DNA of 36,057 bases from Lachnospiraceae bacterium (GCA_016281555.1 JAEEIV010000023.1:1-36057), one strand, 5' to 3'. Positions 16,501 through 24,741 are shown, counted from the first letter of the stretch. The notes: generated from the sequence alone by a model not told the origin. Program-made: numbers and translations.

Positions 16501-16630
16501 ACTTTCCGTATTCGACGTAAGTCGCGGTGCGGCTCTTCCATACGGGCATGTGGACTTTTTCAAAGAAAACGAGCTCTGCGAGCAGGTTTTTCTGCTCCTC
16601 CAAAAGCTGGATCTGGCGTTGGTCGATCAT
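13508..16630 (-). CDS. Alpha-mannosidase, glycoside hydrolase family 38 (1040 aa)
   Basis: A full-length GH38 enzyme. GFAHMDIVWLWE (284-295) supplies the zinc ligands His287 and Asp289, FYMPDSFGY (395-403) the nucleophile Asp399, and LQFHDSLPGSS (~600) another zinc histidine; the C-terminal third is the beta-sandwich region (VDWHENMKLLKVAF, TLLRAPMEPD). These retaining enzymes cut alpha-mannosides. No signal peptide, so the substrate must be imported, typically mannosyl oligosaccharides or glycerate. Ribosome binding site GGAGGG precedes the ATG. Small departures from the common forms (HMD for HID, DSFGY for DVFGY, HDSLPG for HDILPG) are conservative. The operon gives an intracellular glycan-breakdown setting. 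Confidence 0.95.
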   Translation of the reverse strand: MIDQRQIQLLEEQKNLLAELVFFEKVHMPVWKSRTATYVEYGKYVHYTPWTTMNVGEVYDIRYDEARWFEADVTVPESMKGKRLVLELSLGGEALVTVNGEPKCGVTFFYELVRGNVLPRTRVDLTDSGVPGTVYHVSIQTNLNYKDFYKGSRYNVYADDNHQRYTMQYAFLGAVDEVSESLVLDLENLLLVAESYKKIVNQTLNGETNFRYTHPEDQRALLQGARDHALYEGVQNAMRAAYDLIPFFSSKEEMRKAVPAAAKALHDALKKLPKYDQGEVTVSGFAHMDIVWLWEERHTVRKVENTFLNALQLIDRYPEYVFTFSQPYTYEMMEKHCPALFEKIVERVKDGHIDPIGNLWVEMDTNIASGESIIRQLLYGRAYQLEKFGRESRVFYMPDSFGYPASLPQILVRSGIEYFYTNKLYTNELYRFPYTFFLWQGIDGTRIRSYLMRVGYNGRVNPTRLAETTLCNENKAFANKGYLTFGYGDGGGGAEYKMLESCRRFKDLPGIPKVRMGKFEDFLDEVYKPVKGTTIEDARKAGLPVWDDELYLDRHRGTFTTMGAIKKLNRRSEFAMRRLEILSSMNALLTGAAYPKAELDALWKELLHLQFHDSLPGSSITHVNRAAVTNFTKLLKNTAKLESRLTKELGAALPKKAVLNTLSRERTVEADDGIRELPPFGWSAVVTPSKSVCRATEKKMENQFFRLTFDKKGRIASLIDKRAKREVFAAPGNAFQWFGEIAKLQLSAWDIHPEYEGRELPFPAPSSVEVVEAEGREASVRFTYEFGGSRLTQDVVLYADIDRIDFKTHVDWHENMKLLKVAFAPAVHAREATYEIQFGAIARPTHRNTTYDAMRYEVMAHKWADISESDYGLSILNDCKYGYDAHGDVIRLTLLRAPMEPDCTADRGEHDFTYSLFPHEGPWTEDTVYAALELNEAPVDLAAGKGKLPETGSFFTLFDERMVIDTFKQAEDGNGYVLRLYEATGGSGKETVTSYLPIASVTECNLMETETGPVPTDGKTFSFDFKPFEIRSFRVTFEER

Positions 16631-16671
16631 GAGAACCCTCCGTGATGTGAAACCGGTTTCGCTGTCTTGTC

Positions 16672-17691
16672 TTACTCCCAGAACTTGAGCGGCGTGCCGA
16701 GTCCTTCGGCCATTGCCTTCTTATAACATCTCGTCGCCAATGCGATGTCCATGATCCCCGCGCCGACGGCATTGAAATAGATGATCTCGTCGTCGTTTTC
16801 GCGGCCGCATTTCTTGCCGATCAGGATCTCGCCGAGTTCCGCGTGCAGGTCTTCGTCCCGGACCTCGCCGTCCCGCCACATGAGCGCGATCGTGCTGATC
16901 ATCCGGTGCTTCACGTTCTCCCAGTAATCCACGCAGAGTTTGCTCGCTCTCTTGACGCATTCTCTGTCCACTTCGTAGTCCGCCATGTTCATGACGAGCG
17001 CGCCTTTCTTCAGCCATTCGCCCTTGATGAACGGCTCGGCGGCAAGCGTCACACAGTCAATGACGTCGCTTTCCCGGGCGGCCTTTTCCACGTCGTTCTC
17101 CACGATGACCGTAAGATTCGGATATTTCTCGCGGGTCGCCTTCGCAAACCGCTCGGCGTTCTCCGGACGGATGTCGTACACGTACAGCGTGTCAATGCTC
17201 GGCTTCGCAATGAGCGCGGCTTCGAGCTGCGTCGGCGCCTGCGCGCCAGCGCCGCAGATCGTCATGACCTTCGCGTCGGACTTCGCGAGCAGTTTGATCG
17301 CAATGCCGCCGGAAGCACCGGTCCGCATCGTGCTGATCGCCGTGCCGTCCGCGACCGCGACCGGAAGTTTCGTGTCAGGATCGTTTAAGATGATCGTGAC
17401 GCTCGCTCTCGGGAGACCTTTCTTGAAATTCATCGGTCCGCTGCCGATCCACTTGATGCCGGCCATGTCGTATTCGCCGCCGATGTATCCAGGCATGGCA
17501 TTGATCCGACCCAGCATGTTCTCGTCCTCCACGGTCTTGCCCCAGCGGAGCACACACTTGCCCGGGTTGATGACGTCGCCCGTGGCGTTCAGTTTGTAGA
17601 CCTCCTCTACGTCGTTCATGGCGGCCTTCATGTCGAGGACGCCCGTGGCTTCCATGGTCTTGTTGTTCATAAATAAGATGTCAGCGTTCAT
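16672..17691 (-). CDS. Ornithine cyclodeaminase / mu-crystallin family protein (339 aa)
   Basis: The fold is that of the OCD family: a substrate domain with AGIKWIGSGPMNFKKGLP (77-94, Lys80) and STMRTGASGG (120-129, Arg123), then an NAD(P)-binding Rossmann domain with TICGAGAQAPTQLEA (144-158) and an acidic YDIRPENAERF. True cyclodeaminases turn ornithine into proline and ammonia, but many relatives are imine reductases or amino-acid dehydrogenases. The N-terminal half recalls proteins annotated as tyramine oxidase subunit B in clostridia, so ornithine need not be the substrate. ATG at 17691 follows GAGGAA. It sits between a PHP phosphoesterase and GH38 with gaps of 105 and 41 nt. Confidence 0.87.
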   Translation of the reverse strand: MNADILFMNNKTMEATGVLDMKAAMNDVEEVYKLNATGDVINPGKCVLRWGKTVEDENMLGRINAMPGYIGGEYDMAGIKWIGSGPMNFKKGLPRASVTIILNDPDTKLPVAVADGTAISTMRTGASGGIAIKLLAKSDAKVMTICGAGAQAPTQLEAALIAKPSIDTLYVYDIRPENAERFAKATREKYPNLTVIVENDVEKAARESDVIDCVTLAAEPFIKGEWLKKGALVMNMADYEVDRECVKRASKLCVDYWENVKHRMISTIALMWRDGEVRDEDLHAELGEILIGKKCGRENDDEIIYFNAVGAGIMDIALATRCYKKAMAEGLGTPLKFWE

Positions 17692-17796
17692 GATGAATTC
17701 CTCTTTTTTTGTATGTTCGGCGCCTGATGAAAGCGCGTTCCGTTCTTTTGCGTCAGCCGGCGAACCACTGCGGCCGCCGGGGGTTCCCGAGCTGTC

Positions 17797-18870
17797 TTAC
17801 GAGAGCAGTTCCGGAATGAAATAGCCTCTCGAGTAGGCCTTGAAGCCTTGCTCATCCACGAGCGTTAAGCGGAAGAACTGGTCTTCGGGGACGTCGTAGC
17901 GCATGAAGAGTTCGATCGGCTCGCGGATGTCAAACTCCGCCGTCGTGACGGTGCCTTCACGCCGGTCGCCGACGTGGCGCGCAAACCGGAAACTCGAGGT
18001 CAGCATGATCATCCGGACCGGCGAGGTCTCGACGGACAGGATGCCGGTCTCCGGATCGAAGGAGATATCCTTGAACACGGGACCCGTGGAGGCGAAGACG
18101 TCGCCCTGCTTCAGGGCATTGAAGACCGCGTCGTAAGTAAGTTCCGGCGCCTTCACGTAGGTCGCGCTGAGCCCGACGCTCTTCATGCTGTGCGAATCGT
18201 CCGAACAGGTCGGGTAGACTTTTTTCCCGAGCGAAAGCATGTCGTCGTAGGGGCGCTCGCTGTTGTCGAGCGCATATCCTTCCACGTCGCACGCGGAATT
18301 ATAGGTCTCCACGAAATCGACGCCTTCGAGAATGCTGTAATCGGGATAGCGGTTCATGGACCAGAACGGGTGGCAATACTCGACGAGGAATCCGTGCTCC
18401 TTCGCGTCGCGGATGGCCGCATTGATGACGGACGGCGTGTAGGAACGCGGCTTTTCGCCGACGAGATAGTCCTGCATGTATTCCTTCGCATTGCCCCAGA
18501 CGTAGCTCCGCGTGGGCCAGGGATAATAGGTCTCGTTCGCCTTTGGAGCGAGGAAAATGATGTGGTACACCTTTTTCCGCGACATGTATAACGGCAGTTT
18601 CGGGAGTTCGTCGCTTCCGGGATCGCGCAGGGGACGGAATGCTTCGGCGAATTGGTATTCGGTGGCGGTGAGCGGAAGGAAAGATTCGTCCTGCAGATCT
18701 TCGTGCGGCACCATGACCTCGTGATCCGAGTAGGCAATGATCTCATAACCGCGGGCTTTGTAGGCTTCCTTGACTTCTTCCGGCGTCAGTTTTCCGTCGG
18801 AAACCGTGGAATGGATGTGCAGATTGGCCTTGTAGAAGCGCCCGTCATTTCGAAACAGACTTTTTTTCAT
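17797..18870 (-). CDS. PHP-domain phosphoesterase-like protein (357 aa)
   Basis: First gene of the minus-strand operon. PHP motifs: ANLHIHSTVSDG (15-26; His18, His20, Asp25), IAYSDHE (45-51; Asp49, His50), the later VEYCHPFWS and the metal-site PTCSDDSH. These residues hold two or three metal ions and hydrolyse phosphomonoesters (histidinol phosphate, nucleoside phosphates) or act in carbohydrate-linked phosphatases. The C-terminal ~90 residues after DVFASTGP look like a beta-sandwich, common in PHP proteins of sugar clusters. Cytoplasmic, with no signal peptide. AAGGAG lies 8 nt before the ATG. The exact substrate is open. Confidence 0.9.
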   Translation of the reverse strand: MKKSLFRNDGRFYKANLHIHSTVSDGKLTPEEVKEAYKARGYEIIAYSDHEVMVPHEDLQDESFLPLTATEYQFAEAFRPLRDPGSDELPKLPLYMSRKKVYHIIFLAPKANETYYPWPTRSYVWGNAKEYMQDYLVGEKPRSYTPSVINAAIRDAKEHGFLVEYCHPFWSMNRYPDYSILEGVDFVETYNSACDVEGYALDNSERPYDDMLSLGKKVYPTCSDDSHSMKSVGLSATYVKAPELTYDAVFNALKQGDVFASTGPVFKDISFDPETGILSVETSPVRMIMLTSSFRFARHVGDRREGTVTTAEFDIREPIELFMRYDVPEDQFFRLTLVDEQGFKAYSRGYFIPELLS

Positions 18871-18918
18871 CGAAAGGCTCCTTTTTCAGCGGGATTGCTG
18901 TGTTTTAATGTACAATCC

Positions 18919-18947
18919 ATTATACCAAAAACGTACGGCAATGTCTA
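18919..18947 (-). promoter_or_regulatory. Promoter of the PHP-OCD-GH38-PfkB-HAD operon
   Basis: Read on the minus strand, TAGACA (18947-18942), a 17-bp spacer and a perfect TATAAT (18924-18919) form a strong sigma70-type promoter about 49 bp before the PHP start. No other good promoter is seen in the gaps of the downstream operon. Confidence 0.8.
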
Positions 18948-18951
18948 TCGG

Positions 18952-18976
18952 AAAACGGCTTTGATGCGCCGCTTTT
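18952..18976. promoter_or_regulatory. Imperfect palindrome between the divergent promoters
   Basis: AAAACGGC (18952-18959) and GCCGCTTTT (18968-18976) are separated by 8 bp and lie between the two divergent -35 boxes. The arms match as AAAACGGC/GCCGTTTT apart from one inserted C. The place is right for a shared operator of a LacI- or GntR-like regulator. This is an inference from position and symmetry only. Confidence 0.35.
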
Positions 18977-18980
18977 TGGA

Positions 18981-19009
18981 TTGACCGGCCGCCGGAAATG
19001 AGATATACT
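18981..19009 (+). promoter_or_regulatory. Promoter of the Ldh/beta-helix operon
   Basis: TTGACC (18981-18986), 17 bp, TATACT (19004-19009) is close to consensus. A second TATACT overlaps at 19009-19014. The leader to the ATG at 19085 is about 70 nt and includes a GC-rich hairpin (GCCGC-CGGGCT-GCGGC, near 19034-19050). Confidence 0.8.
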
Positions 19010-19084
19010 ATACTGGATAACATCAGAATGGAATGCCGCCGGGCTGCGGCGGATAAGTGATTTCCGGTAAGGGAGGAAATGGAA

Positions 19085-20152
19085 ATGGCAGTAAAATTCG
19101 ACAGCGTAAAGTTGAACGTTGAAGGATACAAAAAGATCTGCATGGGCGTGTTCCGGGCGCTCGGCGTCACCGAACAGTGCGCTGAGGAAGTGACGAAGAA
19201 CCTGCTGTACGCGGACATGCGCGGGACGAATTCCCACGGGCTGACGCGGCTCAAGCAGTACACCGACAGGATCATGCAGGGCGCCATCATTCCGGACGCG
19301 GAGCCGGAGATCGTGAGCGAGCGGGGATCGGCATTGGTGGTCGACGGACACCGCGCGCTCGGCGCACATACGGGCACCTTTGCGATGCAGAAGACGATCG
19401 AAAAGGCGAAGACCGCCGGCATGGCGTTCGCCACGGTCCGGAACAGTTCGCACTTCGGCGTCGCCGCCTATTATTCGACGATGGCATTGCCGGAGAACAT
19501 GATCGGTCTCGCGTTCACGAATTCATTGCCGTTCGTGGCGCATTTTGGCGCCATGGAAGCCTGCACCGGAACGAACCCGCTGACCATCGCGCTTCCTTGT
19601 GAGAAGAATCTCCCGTTCGTTCTCGATATGGCGACGAGCGTCGTGGCCCGCGGAAACATCTTAAACTGCGCGAAGGAAGGGAAGGAGATCCCGGTCGGCT
19701 GGGCCATGGACCGGAACGGCTATCCGACGACCGACGCGAAAGCGGCGATGGAAGGCTTCTGCCTGCCGCTCGGCGCGGACCGGGCGTATAAGGGCTCCGG
19801 GCTCTGCCTCGCGGTCGATTCGCTCTGCGGCGTCTTAAGCGGCGGCCCCTTCGGCCCCGACGTAAAGAACAATGCGATCAGCCACGCGTTCGGCGCGATC
19901 AACATTGAGTTCTTCATGGATCCGGCGGAGTTCAAGGAGCGGATGGACCGGTATGTGGAGGAACTGAAGGCGGCGAAGACTGCGCCCGGCTTTGAGGAGA
20001 TCCTGATGCCCGGCGAGATCGAATACCGCGAATACGAGAAGCATCTTGCTTCCGGAACCGTGGACATTGCGCTCGAAAACTTCCATGAAGTCACGCTGAT
20101 CACGGAAAAGTTCTGCCCCGAGATCGACCCGAAGGCATTTTTGGAAGACTGA
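19085..20152 (+). CDS. Ldh-type (malate/L-lactate/sulfolactate family) NAD(P)-dependent dehydrogenase (355 aa)
   Basis: Start set at 19085: GGGAGG (19071-19076) is 8 nt from this ATG but only 2 nt from the in-frame ATG at 19079. Motifs of the Ldh_2 family: YADMRGTNSHGLTRL (~42-56, catalytic His), VRNSSHFG (~121-128), CTGTNPLTIALP, LDMATSVVARG (~180) and AYKGSGLCLAVD. The family oxidises or reduces 2-hydroxy acids such as malate, lactate, ureidoglycolate or 2,3-diketogulonate with NAD(P). The specific acid is not readable; the glycan-related neighbours favour a sugar-derived acid. It heads an operon with three beta-helix genes. Confidence 0.9.
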   Translation: MAVKFDSVKLNVEGYKKICMGVFRALGVTEQCAEEVTKNLLYADMRGTNSHGLTRLKQYTDRIMQGAIIPDAEPEIVSERGSALVVDGHRALGAHTGTFAMQKTIEKAKTAGMAFATVRNSSHFGVAAYYSTMALPENMIGLAFTNSLPFVAHFGAMEACTGTNPLTIALPCEKNLPFVLDMATSVVARGNILNCAKEGKEIPVGWAMDRNGYPTTDAKAAMEGFCLPLGADRAYKGSGLCLAVDSLCGVLSGGPFGPDVKNNAISHAFGAINIEFFMDPAEFKERMDRYVEELKAAKTAPGFEEILMPGEIEYREYEKHLASGTVDIALENFHEVTLITEKFCPEIDPKAFLED

Positions 20153-20162
20153 CGCAAAAAGT

Positions 20163-21314
20163 ATGCAGAACGACCTGAACAACCTAGCGGGCGGACCGTG
20201 CGTCTCCGTGAACGAAGACCGGTTTCGCCGGGAGAGCGACGCCGAGACCGTACAGGCAGCGATCGATGAGGCCCGGGGCACCGGCGCGACTCTGATCCTG
20301 CCCAGGTTCAATGCGTCGAAAAACCGCAATGAATGGCGGATCGACCGCTCGGTCGTGCTCCGGACCGGCACGCGCCTTCTTCTCGACAATGCCTTTCTCA
20401 TCCAGGAAACAGGTTGTTACGATCATATGTTCACAAACGAGCCGGGAGCGGAGAACATCGTCCTTTCCGGCGAAGGATTCGTGACGCTGTCCGGCGGACA
20501 GGAAAACCGGCTCCGCGAAAAAACGGCGAACCGCTGCGGCCTGCCGGACGTCATCAAAAACGTAATGATCTATCTTTCCGGCGCGAAGCACGTGACGATT
20601 CAGAATCTCAGAATCGAGCACCAGCGCTATCATGCGGTCGTCGCGGATTCGGTCGAAGATCTGACGGTACGGAACGTCGACTTTTTTGCGTATCCTCATG
20701 TGCCGAACATGGGTGGGATCGTGCTCCGGAACCGAACGGAGCGCGTCCGGATCGAAAACGTCACCGGACGGACCGGGGACGACGTGATCCTGCTCCGCGG
20801 CGGCAGTGATATCGAAATCAGGAACGTTCTCGCGGATCCGGCCCGCGCCTCGCTCGTCAGGATCAAAGCGGAAAGCGGAGAGAAGACGCAAGGCATCCGG
20901 ATCGATACGCTGATGGACGGCTCGCGCTTTTACGAAAAAAAACGGAGCGGGTCGGTCCTCGCGTTTTCCCGGCAGGAAGGTACGGCGGCGTCCGGGATCT
21001 CGGACGTTCGGGCGGAAAACCTGTATTCGAGAAGCGAGCGGGCGATCGCCGTCGACAGCGCATTTTCCGATACGGAGATCCGGAATCTCATGACGTTCGG
21101 GGACAATATCTACGCCGTGGCAAGCCGGTCGAAGGAACCGGTCGAATGCAGGGATGCGGTCATCGAAGGCGTATATTACGGCGCGGGGTCATTGCCGAAC
21201 AATTCCGGCTCGTTCATTTCCCTGCAGGCGCGCGGCGCGAAGCCGCTCGTTCTGGAAAACGTGCGCGGCCTGGAGGTAAGCGGGGTATGCCTCCCCGAAG
21301 AGGAGCGTTCATGA
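20163..21314 (+). CDS. Beta-helix protein, GH28 (polygalacturonase)-like, paralog 1 (383 aa)
   Basis: Starts 10 nt after the dehydrogenase stop with only a weak GGAAG as ribosome binding site. Parallel right-handed beta-helix rungs run through the protein (VTIQNLRIEHQ, LTVRNVDFFAYPHV, VRIENVTGRTGDDVILL, IEIRNVLAD). TGRTGDDV (201-208) corresponds to the polygalacturonase GDD motif and VRIKAESGE (~230) to its RIK motif, but the NTDG position reads PNMGGIV (181-187), losing the usual acid. No signal peptide, so it is cytoplasmic. It may be an inactive or altered glycosidase, lyase or epimerase. It overlaps the next gene by 4 nt and clearly aligns with it. Confidence 0.82.
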   Translation: MQNDLNNLAGGPCVSVNEDRFRRESDAETVQAAIDEARGTGATLILPRFNASKNRNEWRIDRSVVLRTGTRLLLDNAFLIQETGCYDHMFTNEPGAENIVLSGEGFVTLSGGQENRLREKTANRCGLPDVIKNVMIYLSGAKHVTIQNLRIEHQRYHAVVADSVEDLTVRNVDFFAYPHVPNMGGIVLRNRTERVRIENVTGRTGDDVILLRGGSDIEIRNVLADPARASLVRIKAESGEKTQGIRIDTLMDGSRFYEKKRSGSVLAFSRQEGTAASGISDVRAENLYSRSERAIAVDSAFSDTEIRNLMTFGDNIYAVASRSKEPVECRDAVIEGVYYGAGSLPNNSGSFISLQARGAKPLVLENVRGLEVSGVCLPEEERS

Positions 21315-22480
21315 GAGAATACGTGAATGCCAATGAAGCGCTTCGTGAGGACGATCACGGGACCGTTACGGCCGCGATCCGGCTCGCCGTGGAAGACGGC
21401 TGCCGGAAGGTCGTGCTCCCGCGGTACAATGCGAGAACGAAGGAGATGAAGTGGACGTTTTCGAAGGCGATCGAATTGCCATCCGACTTCACGCTCGTTC
21501 TCGACAACTGCTTTCTGGAACAGGCGAAGGGGTCTTACGACCACCTCATCACGAACGAGCGCTCGCACGACGACGCGTACATGAACGATCCCGCGAACGA
21601 GGCGAAGAACATTGCCGTTCTCGGGGAAGGAAACGTAATTTTAAGCGGCGGGGAGCACAATCATCTGTTGGAAAAGACGGGGCGGAAGTACGGCCTTCCG
21701 TCGATGTGGTACCAGCCGATCCTGTTCTGGCGTAACGTGAACGGCCTCCGGGTCGAAAACCTGCATTTCCAGCATCAGCGCTGGTGGGCCGTCACGCATA
21801 TCATGACGCGGAACGCGGTCTTGAAAAACCTGGATTTTTACGCGATCCCGCACGTGCCGAACCTGGACGGCATCGATCTTCGGATCGGCTGCAGTCAGTT
21901 TCACATTGAAAACATCACCGGGCGGACCGGCGACGACGTGGTGGCGTTCACCGCCCTGAAGGGAAGAGGCGAGGTCTCCATGATGATCCCGGGGCGCGAC
22001 ACGGACATCCACGACGTGACGGTGAAAAACGTCAAGGGCGACGCGAATACCTGTTATCCGCTGCGGTTATTGAATCACGACGGGAACCGGATCTACAACA
22101 TTGACGTGGACACGATCATGGACAGTTCCGATCCCGCGTCCGGCGTCCGGAGCGGCGCGGCGCTCTCCATCGGCTCGCCGTTTTATTTCTCGAAAAGTCA
22201 GGCGGTCATGGGCGACACCCGGGACATCCGCGTGAAAAACGTCTATTCCCGCGGAAATCAGGCCGTGATTCTGAATCACGTATTGCAGGACACGACGATC
22301 TCGAACGTGCACACGTTTTCGGACAATGTGAACGGCATTTACACGATGCCGGACGGCTGCGAACTGGAGAACGTCACCGTGGATCACCTGTATTTCGCCG
22401 GGGAGAACGCCGGCGCGGCCGTCTGCATGCAGAAGGTGAAAGGGACGCTGGAAGTCCGGCATCTCGAAGACGGGGCGTGA
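21311..22480 (+). CDS. Beta-helix protein, GH28-like, paralog 2 (389 aa)
   Basis: Start at 21311 (ATGA overlap; AGGAG at 21301-21305); longer open frame upstream is shadow. It parallels the previous protein block by block: LVLDNCFLEQAKGSYDHLITNE against LLLDNAFLIQETGCYDHMFTNE, then FYAIPHVPNLDGIDL and ITGRTGDDVVAF. Here the first catalytic motif is intact (NLDGID, 184-189) and the GDD motif (207-209) is present, whereas the RIK-type arginine-lysine seen in paralog 1 reads PLRLLNHDG. The polygalacturonase G[HS]G motif is not evident in either. Cytoplasmic. Likely acts on imported uronic-acid or similar oligosaccharides. Confidence 0.84.
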   Translation: MREYVNANEALREDDHGTVTAAIRLAVEDGCRKVVLPRYNARTKEMKWTFSKAIELPSDFTLVLDNCFLEQAKGSYDHLITNERSHDDAYMNDPANEAKNIAVLGEGNVILSGGEHNHLLEKTGRKYGLPSMWYQPILFWRNVNGLRVENLHFQHQRWWAVTHIMTRNAVLKNLDFYAIPHVPNLDGIDLRIGCSQFHIENITGRTGDDVVAFTALKGRGEVSMMIPGRDTDIHDVTVKNVKGDANTCYPLRLLNHDGNRIYNIDVDTIMDSSDPASGVRSGAALSIGSPFYFSKSQAVMGDTRDIRVKNVYSRGNQAVILNHVLQDTTISNVHTFSDNVNGIYTMPDGCELENVTVDHLYFAGENAGAAVCMQKVKGTLEVRHLEDGA

Positions 22481-22530
22481 TCGACCGGGCAGGGCGACAG
22501 TACGGAAGAATCACGAAGAACGGAGCAGAT

Positions 22531-23367
22531 ATGGAAATCACGAAACTCGTCGGCTATACGAGACCGGAAGGCTTTCCCGGGAAATCGGACGCCGTGAAGA
22601 TCCAGAAGGCATTGAACGAGGCGGAATCGGAAGACGTCCGGAAAGTCGTCTTTCACGGGCAGTACACCGTCGACTCGACTTTGTATATTCCCACGCAGAC
22701 GGAACTCGTTTTCGAAGCAGGGACCGTGCTGACGTACGTCGGGAAGGGACCGCTGTTCACGAACCGGGTCGCGAACGAGCCGGACAAGGCGAGCTGGTCG
22801 TTCGAGGACAGCCTGATCTATCTGAAGGGCGCCCCGGGCGCGCTTCTTACCGGCGACTTGTCGTTTTATCATGCGCGCTACGTCGTGCTGGAACAGTTGG
22901 AGATCGAAGGAAACGTGTCGTTCGAATTCTGCCGGGAGGTCCGGATGGAGGACGACGTCATTTCTTCCCCCGCGACCGCGCTCACGGTCTCACGCGGCTG
23001 CAACAACTTCATTCTGCAGCGGCTTACGCTGAAGGGCGGTGAAGCGGCGGTCCGGATCGACGCGTCACTGTCGAAAGGTCCGTACGTCACCGGCAAGGAT
23101 GCGGACGTCCACGAACTCATTTTCAAGGATTCCGTTTTGGACGGCGATCCCGGGATCCGAATGTGCGCCAATGAAACCGACGGCATTTTCAACGTGCAGA
23201 TCGATCACCTGAAAGTGAGCGGCGACGGAATCGTGATCGGGGAGGGGAGCGCATTGCCGAAGGAACGGTTTTTCAACCTCACGGCACAGGCGATCGAAAC
23301 GGAGAAGACCGCCGTCGTTCTGAAAAACGAAACAAAGCATTGCTTCTTTCCGGAGCAAGAGAAATAA
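22531..23367 (+). CDS. Beta-helix protein, divergent paralog 3 (278 aa)
   Basis: Start set at ATG 22531 behind GGAG (22522-22525); a GTG at 22477 overlapping the previous stop is an alternative. Shorter and more diverged than the two upstream paralogs, with the same N-terminal plan: an AVKIQKALNEAESEDVRKVVF segment, then ELVFEAGTVLTYVGKGPLFTNRVANE in place of the DNCFLE...HLITNE block, then helical rungs (VVLEQLEIEGNVSFEF, FILQRLTLKGGEAAVRI). Neither NTDG nor GDD acids remain in recognisable form. Probably a non-catalytic or substrate-binding partner, or a degenerate copy. It ends the operon; no terminator is obvious before the next gene. Confidence 0.75.
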   Translation: MEITKLVGYTRPEGFPGKSDAVKIQKALNEAESEDVRKVVFHGQYTVDSTLYIPTQTELVFEAGTVLTYVGKGPLFTNRVANEPDKASWSFEDSLIYLKGAPGALLTGDLSFYHARYVVLEQLEIEGNVSFEFCREVRMEDDVISSPATALTVSRGCNNFILQRLTLKGGEAAVRIDASLSKGPYVTGKDADVHELIFKDSVLDGDPGIRMCANETDGIFNVQIDHLKVSGDGIVIGEGSALPKERFFNLTAQAIETEKTAVVLKNETKHCFFPEQEK

Positions 23368-23405
23368 TAACGAAGGAGTGCACCGGACAAACCGGGGGAA
23401 AGAGT

Positions 23406-24740
23406 ATGGCAGAGCCTAAGAAGCAAGAAAAGAAAACTCTGCAGCAGCAGCTGAAGGAGCGGAAATACCACCAGCCGAACGGTTTCTTTTACTGGATCTA
23501 TTACTTCCTGTCGAAGCTGTTCATTTTGCGCAAGTACAAGCCGCACATCACGATCCAGGACGACATCAACGAGTGCAAGGGCGCGTGTTTCCTGATCTGG
23601 AACCATTTGTCGCGTCTTGACCATTCGTACCTCATCGACGCGGCCTATCCGAGAAAGATCAACATCGTCGCGGGCTACGCGGAGTTTCTCCGGAGCCACC
23701 TGCACACGGTCTTTAAGCTGAATCAGTGCCTGCCGAAGAAGAACTACACGCAGGACATCACCGGAATGAAGGCCATGCAATCGATCCTGAATCAGGGCGG
23801 ATGCATTGCCATGTCGCCGGAAGGCATGAGCTCGATCTACGGCACGAACCAGCCGGTCGTTCCGGGCTCCGGCCATTATTTCAAGCATTACGGCTATCCC
23901 GTGTATTTCATGGAAATGCGCGGGCAATACCTGACCAACACGAAAGTCTGTCTCGACGAGCGGATCTGCCGCACCGAGGCGACGATGAAGTTGCTGTTCA
24001 CGCCGGAAGATCTGGAACGGATGACGGATCAGGAAGTCGAAGACAAGCTGAACGAGGTCTTCCGCCACGACGATTACGCCTGGGGCAAGGAACGTCACTT
24101 AAAGTGGACGAAGATGGAAAACAGCTGCGAGCGGCTGGACGACATCTGCTTCAAGTGCCCGAAATGCGGCGCCGAGATCCAAATGGATTCGAAGGGCGAC
24201 ACGATCCGTTGCAAGGTTTGCGGCAACGGTGCGCGCGTAAACGAGTATTACGAGTTCGAGCCGTTAACGGAAGACGCGGTGCTGCCGGAGTCGCCGGCGG
24301 CCTGGTTCCGCTGGGAGAGGAAAGAAATCATCAAAGCGATCCGCGAAGATGCGAACTACTCCTATACAGTGCCCGTGACGGTCGGTTATCAGCCCCCGTA
24401 CGAGTACGTCAAGGATAAGACGAAGACGACGCGCCCCTGCGGCAAGGGCAATATCACCTTCGATCATCAGGGCATCCATTTTGCCGGCGAGAAGCTCGGC
24501 GAGCCCTTTACCTTTGATTTAAGCTATGAGATCGTGTTCTCGCTCGTCATTGAGCGCGCGACGGACGTGTTCGGGCTTTACGTCAAGGGCGAGTGGTACG
24601 AATTCTATCCGGAAGAGCCGGTCGTCGGAAAACTCATCCTGATCACCGAGGAAATGCACCGCCTTCACTACAACATCTGGAAGAACTTCCCGTGGGAGAG
24701 CGACCTCTACGAAGGGATGGAATTGCCGGAAAAAGGATGA
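23406..24740 (+). CDS. PlsC-like acyltransferase with an internal zinc ribbon (444 aa)
   Basis: ATG 23406 follows GGGGGAAAG. Residues ~25-200 form a glycerophosphate-acyltransferase-type domain: IWNHLSRLD gives the HX4D catalytic motif (His67, Asp72) and MSPEGMSS (136-143) the substrate motif usually written FPEGTRS. A hydrophobic stretch at 27-41 may lie on the membrane. A four-cysteine zinc ribbon follows: CPKC at 251-254 and CKVC at 269-272. Residues ~290-444 are an unrecognised beta-rich region. It would attach an acyl chain to a lysophospholipid or another membrane-lipid precursor; the ribbon and C-terminal part are not typical of PlsC. One base separates it from queA. Confidence 0.82.
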   Translation: MAEPKKQEKKTLQQQLKERKYHQPNGFFYWIYYFLSKLFILRKYKPHITIQDDINECKGACFLIWNHLSRLDHSYLIDAAYPRKINIVAGYAEFLRSHLHTVFKLNQCLPKKNYTQDITGMKAMQSILNQGGCIAMSPEGMSSIYGTNQPVVPGSGHYFKHYGYPVYFMEMRGQYLTNTKVCLDERICRTEATMKLLFTPEDLERMTDQEVEDKLNEVFRHDDYAWGKERHLKWTKMENSCERLDDICFKCPKCGAEIQMDSKGDTIRCKVCGNGARVNEYYEFEPLTEDAVLPESPAAWFRWERKEIIKAIREDANYSYTVPVTVGYQPPYEYVKDKTKTTRPCGKGNITFDHQGIHFAGEKLGEPFTFDLSYEIVFSLVIERATDVFGLYVKGEWYEFYPEEPVVGKLILITEEMHRLHYNIWKNFPWESDLYEGMELPEKG

Positions 24741-24741
24741 T

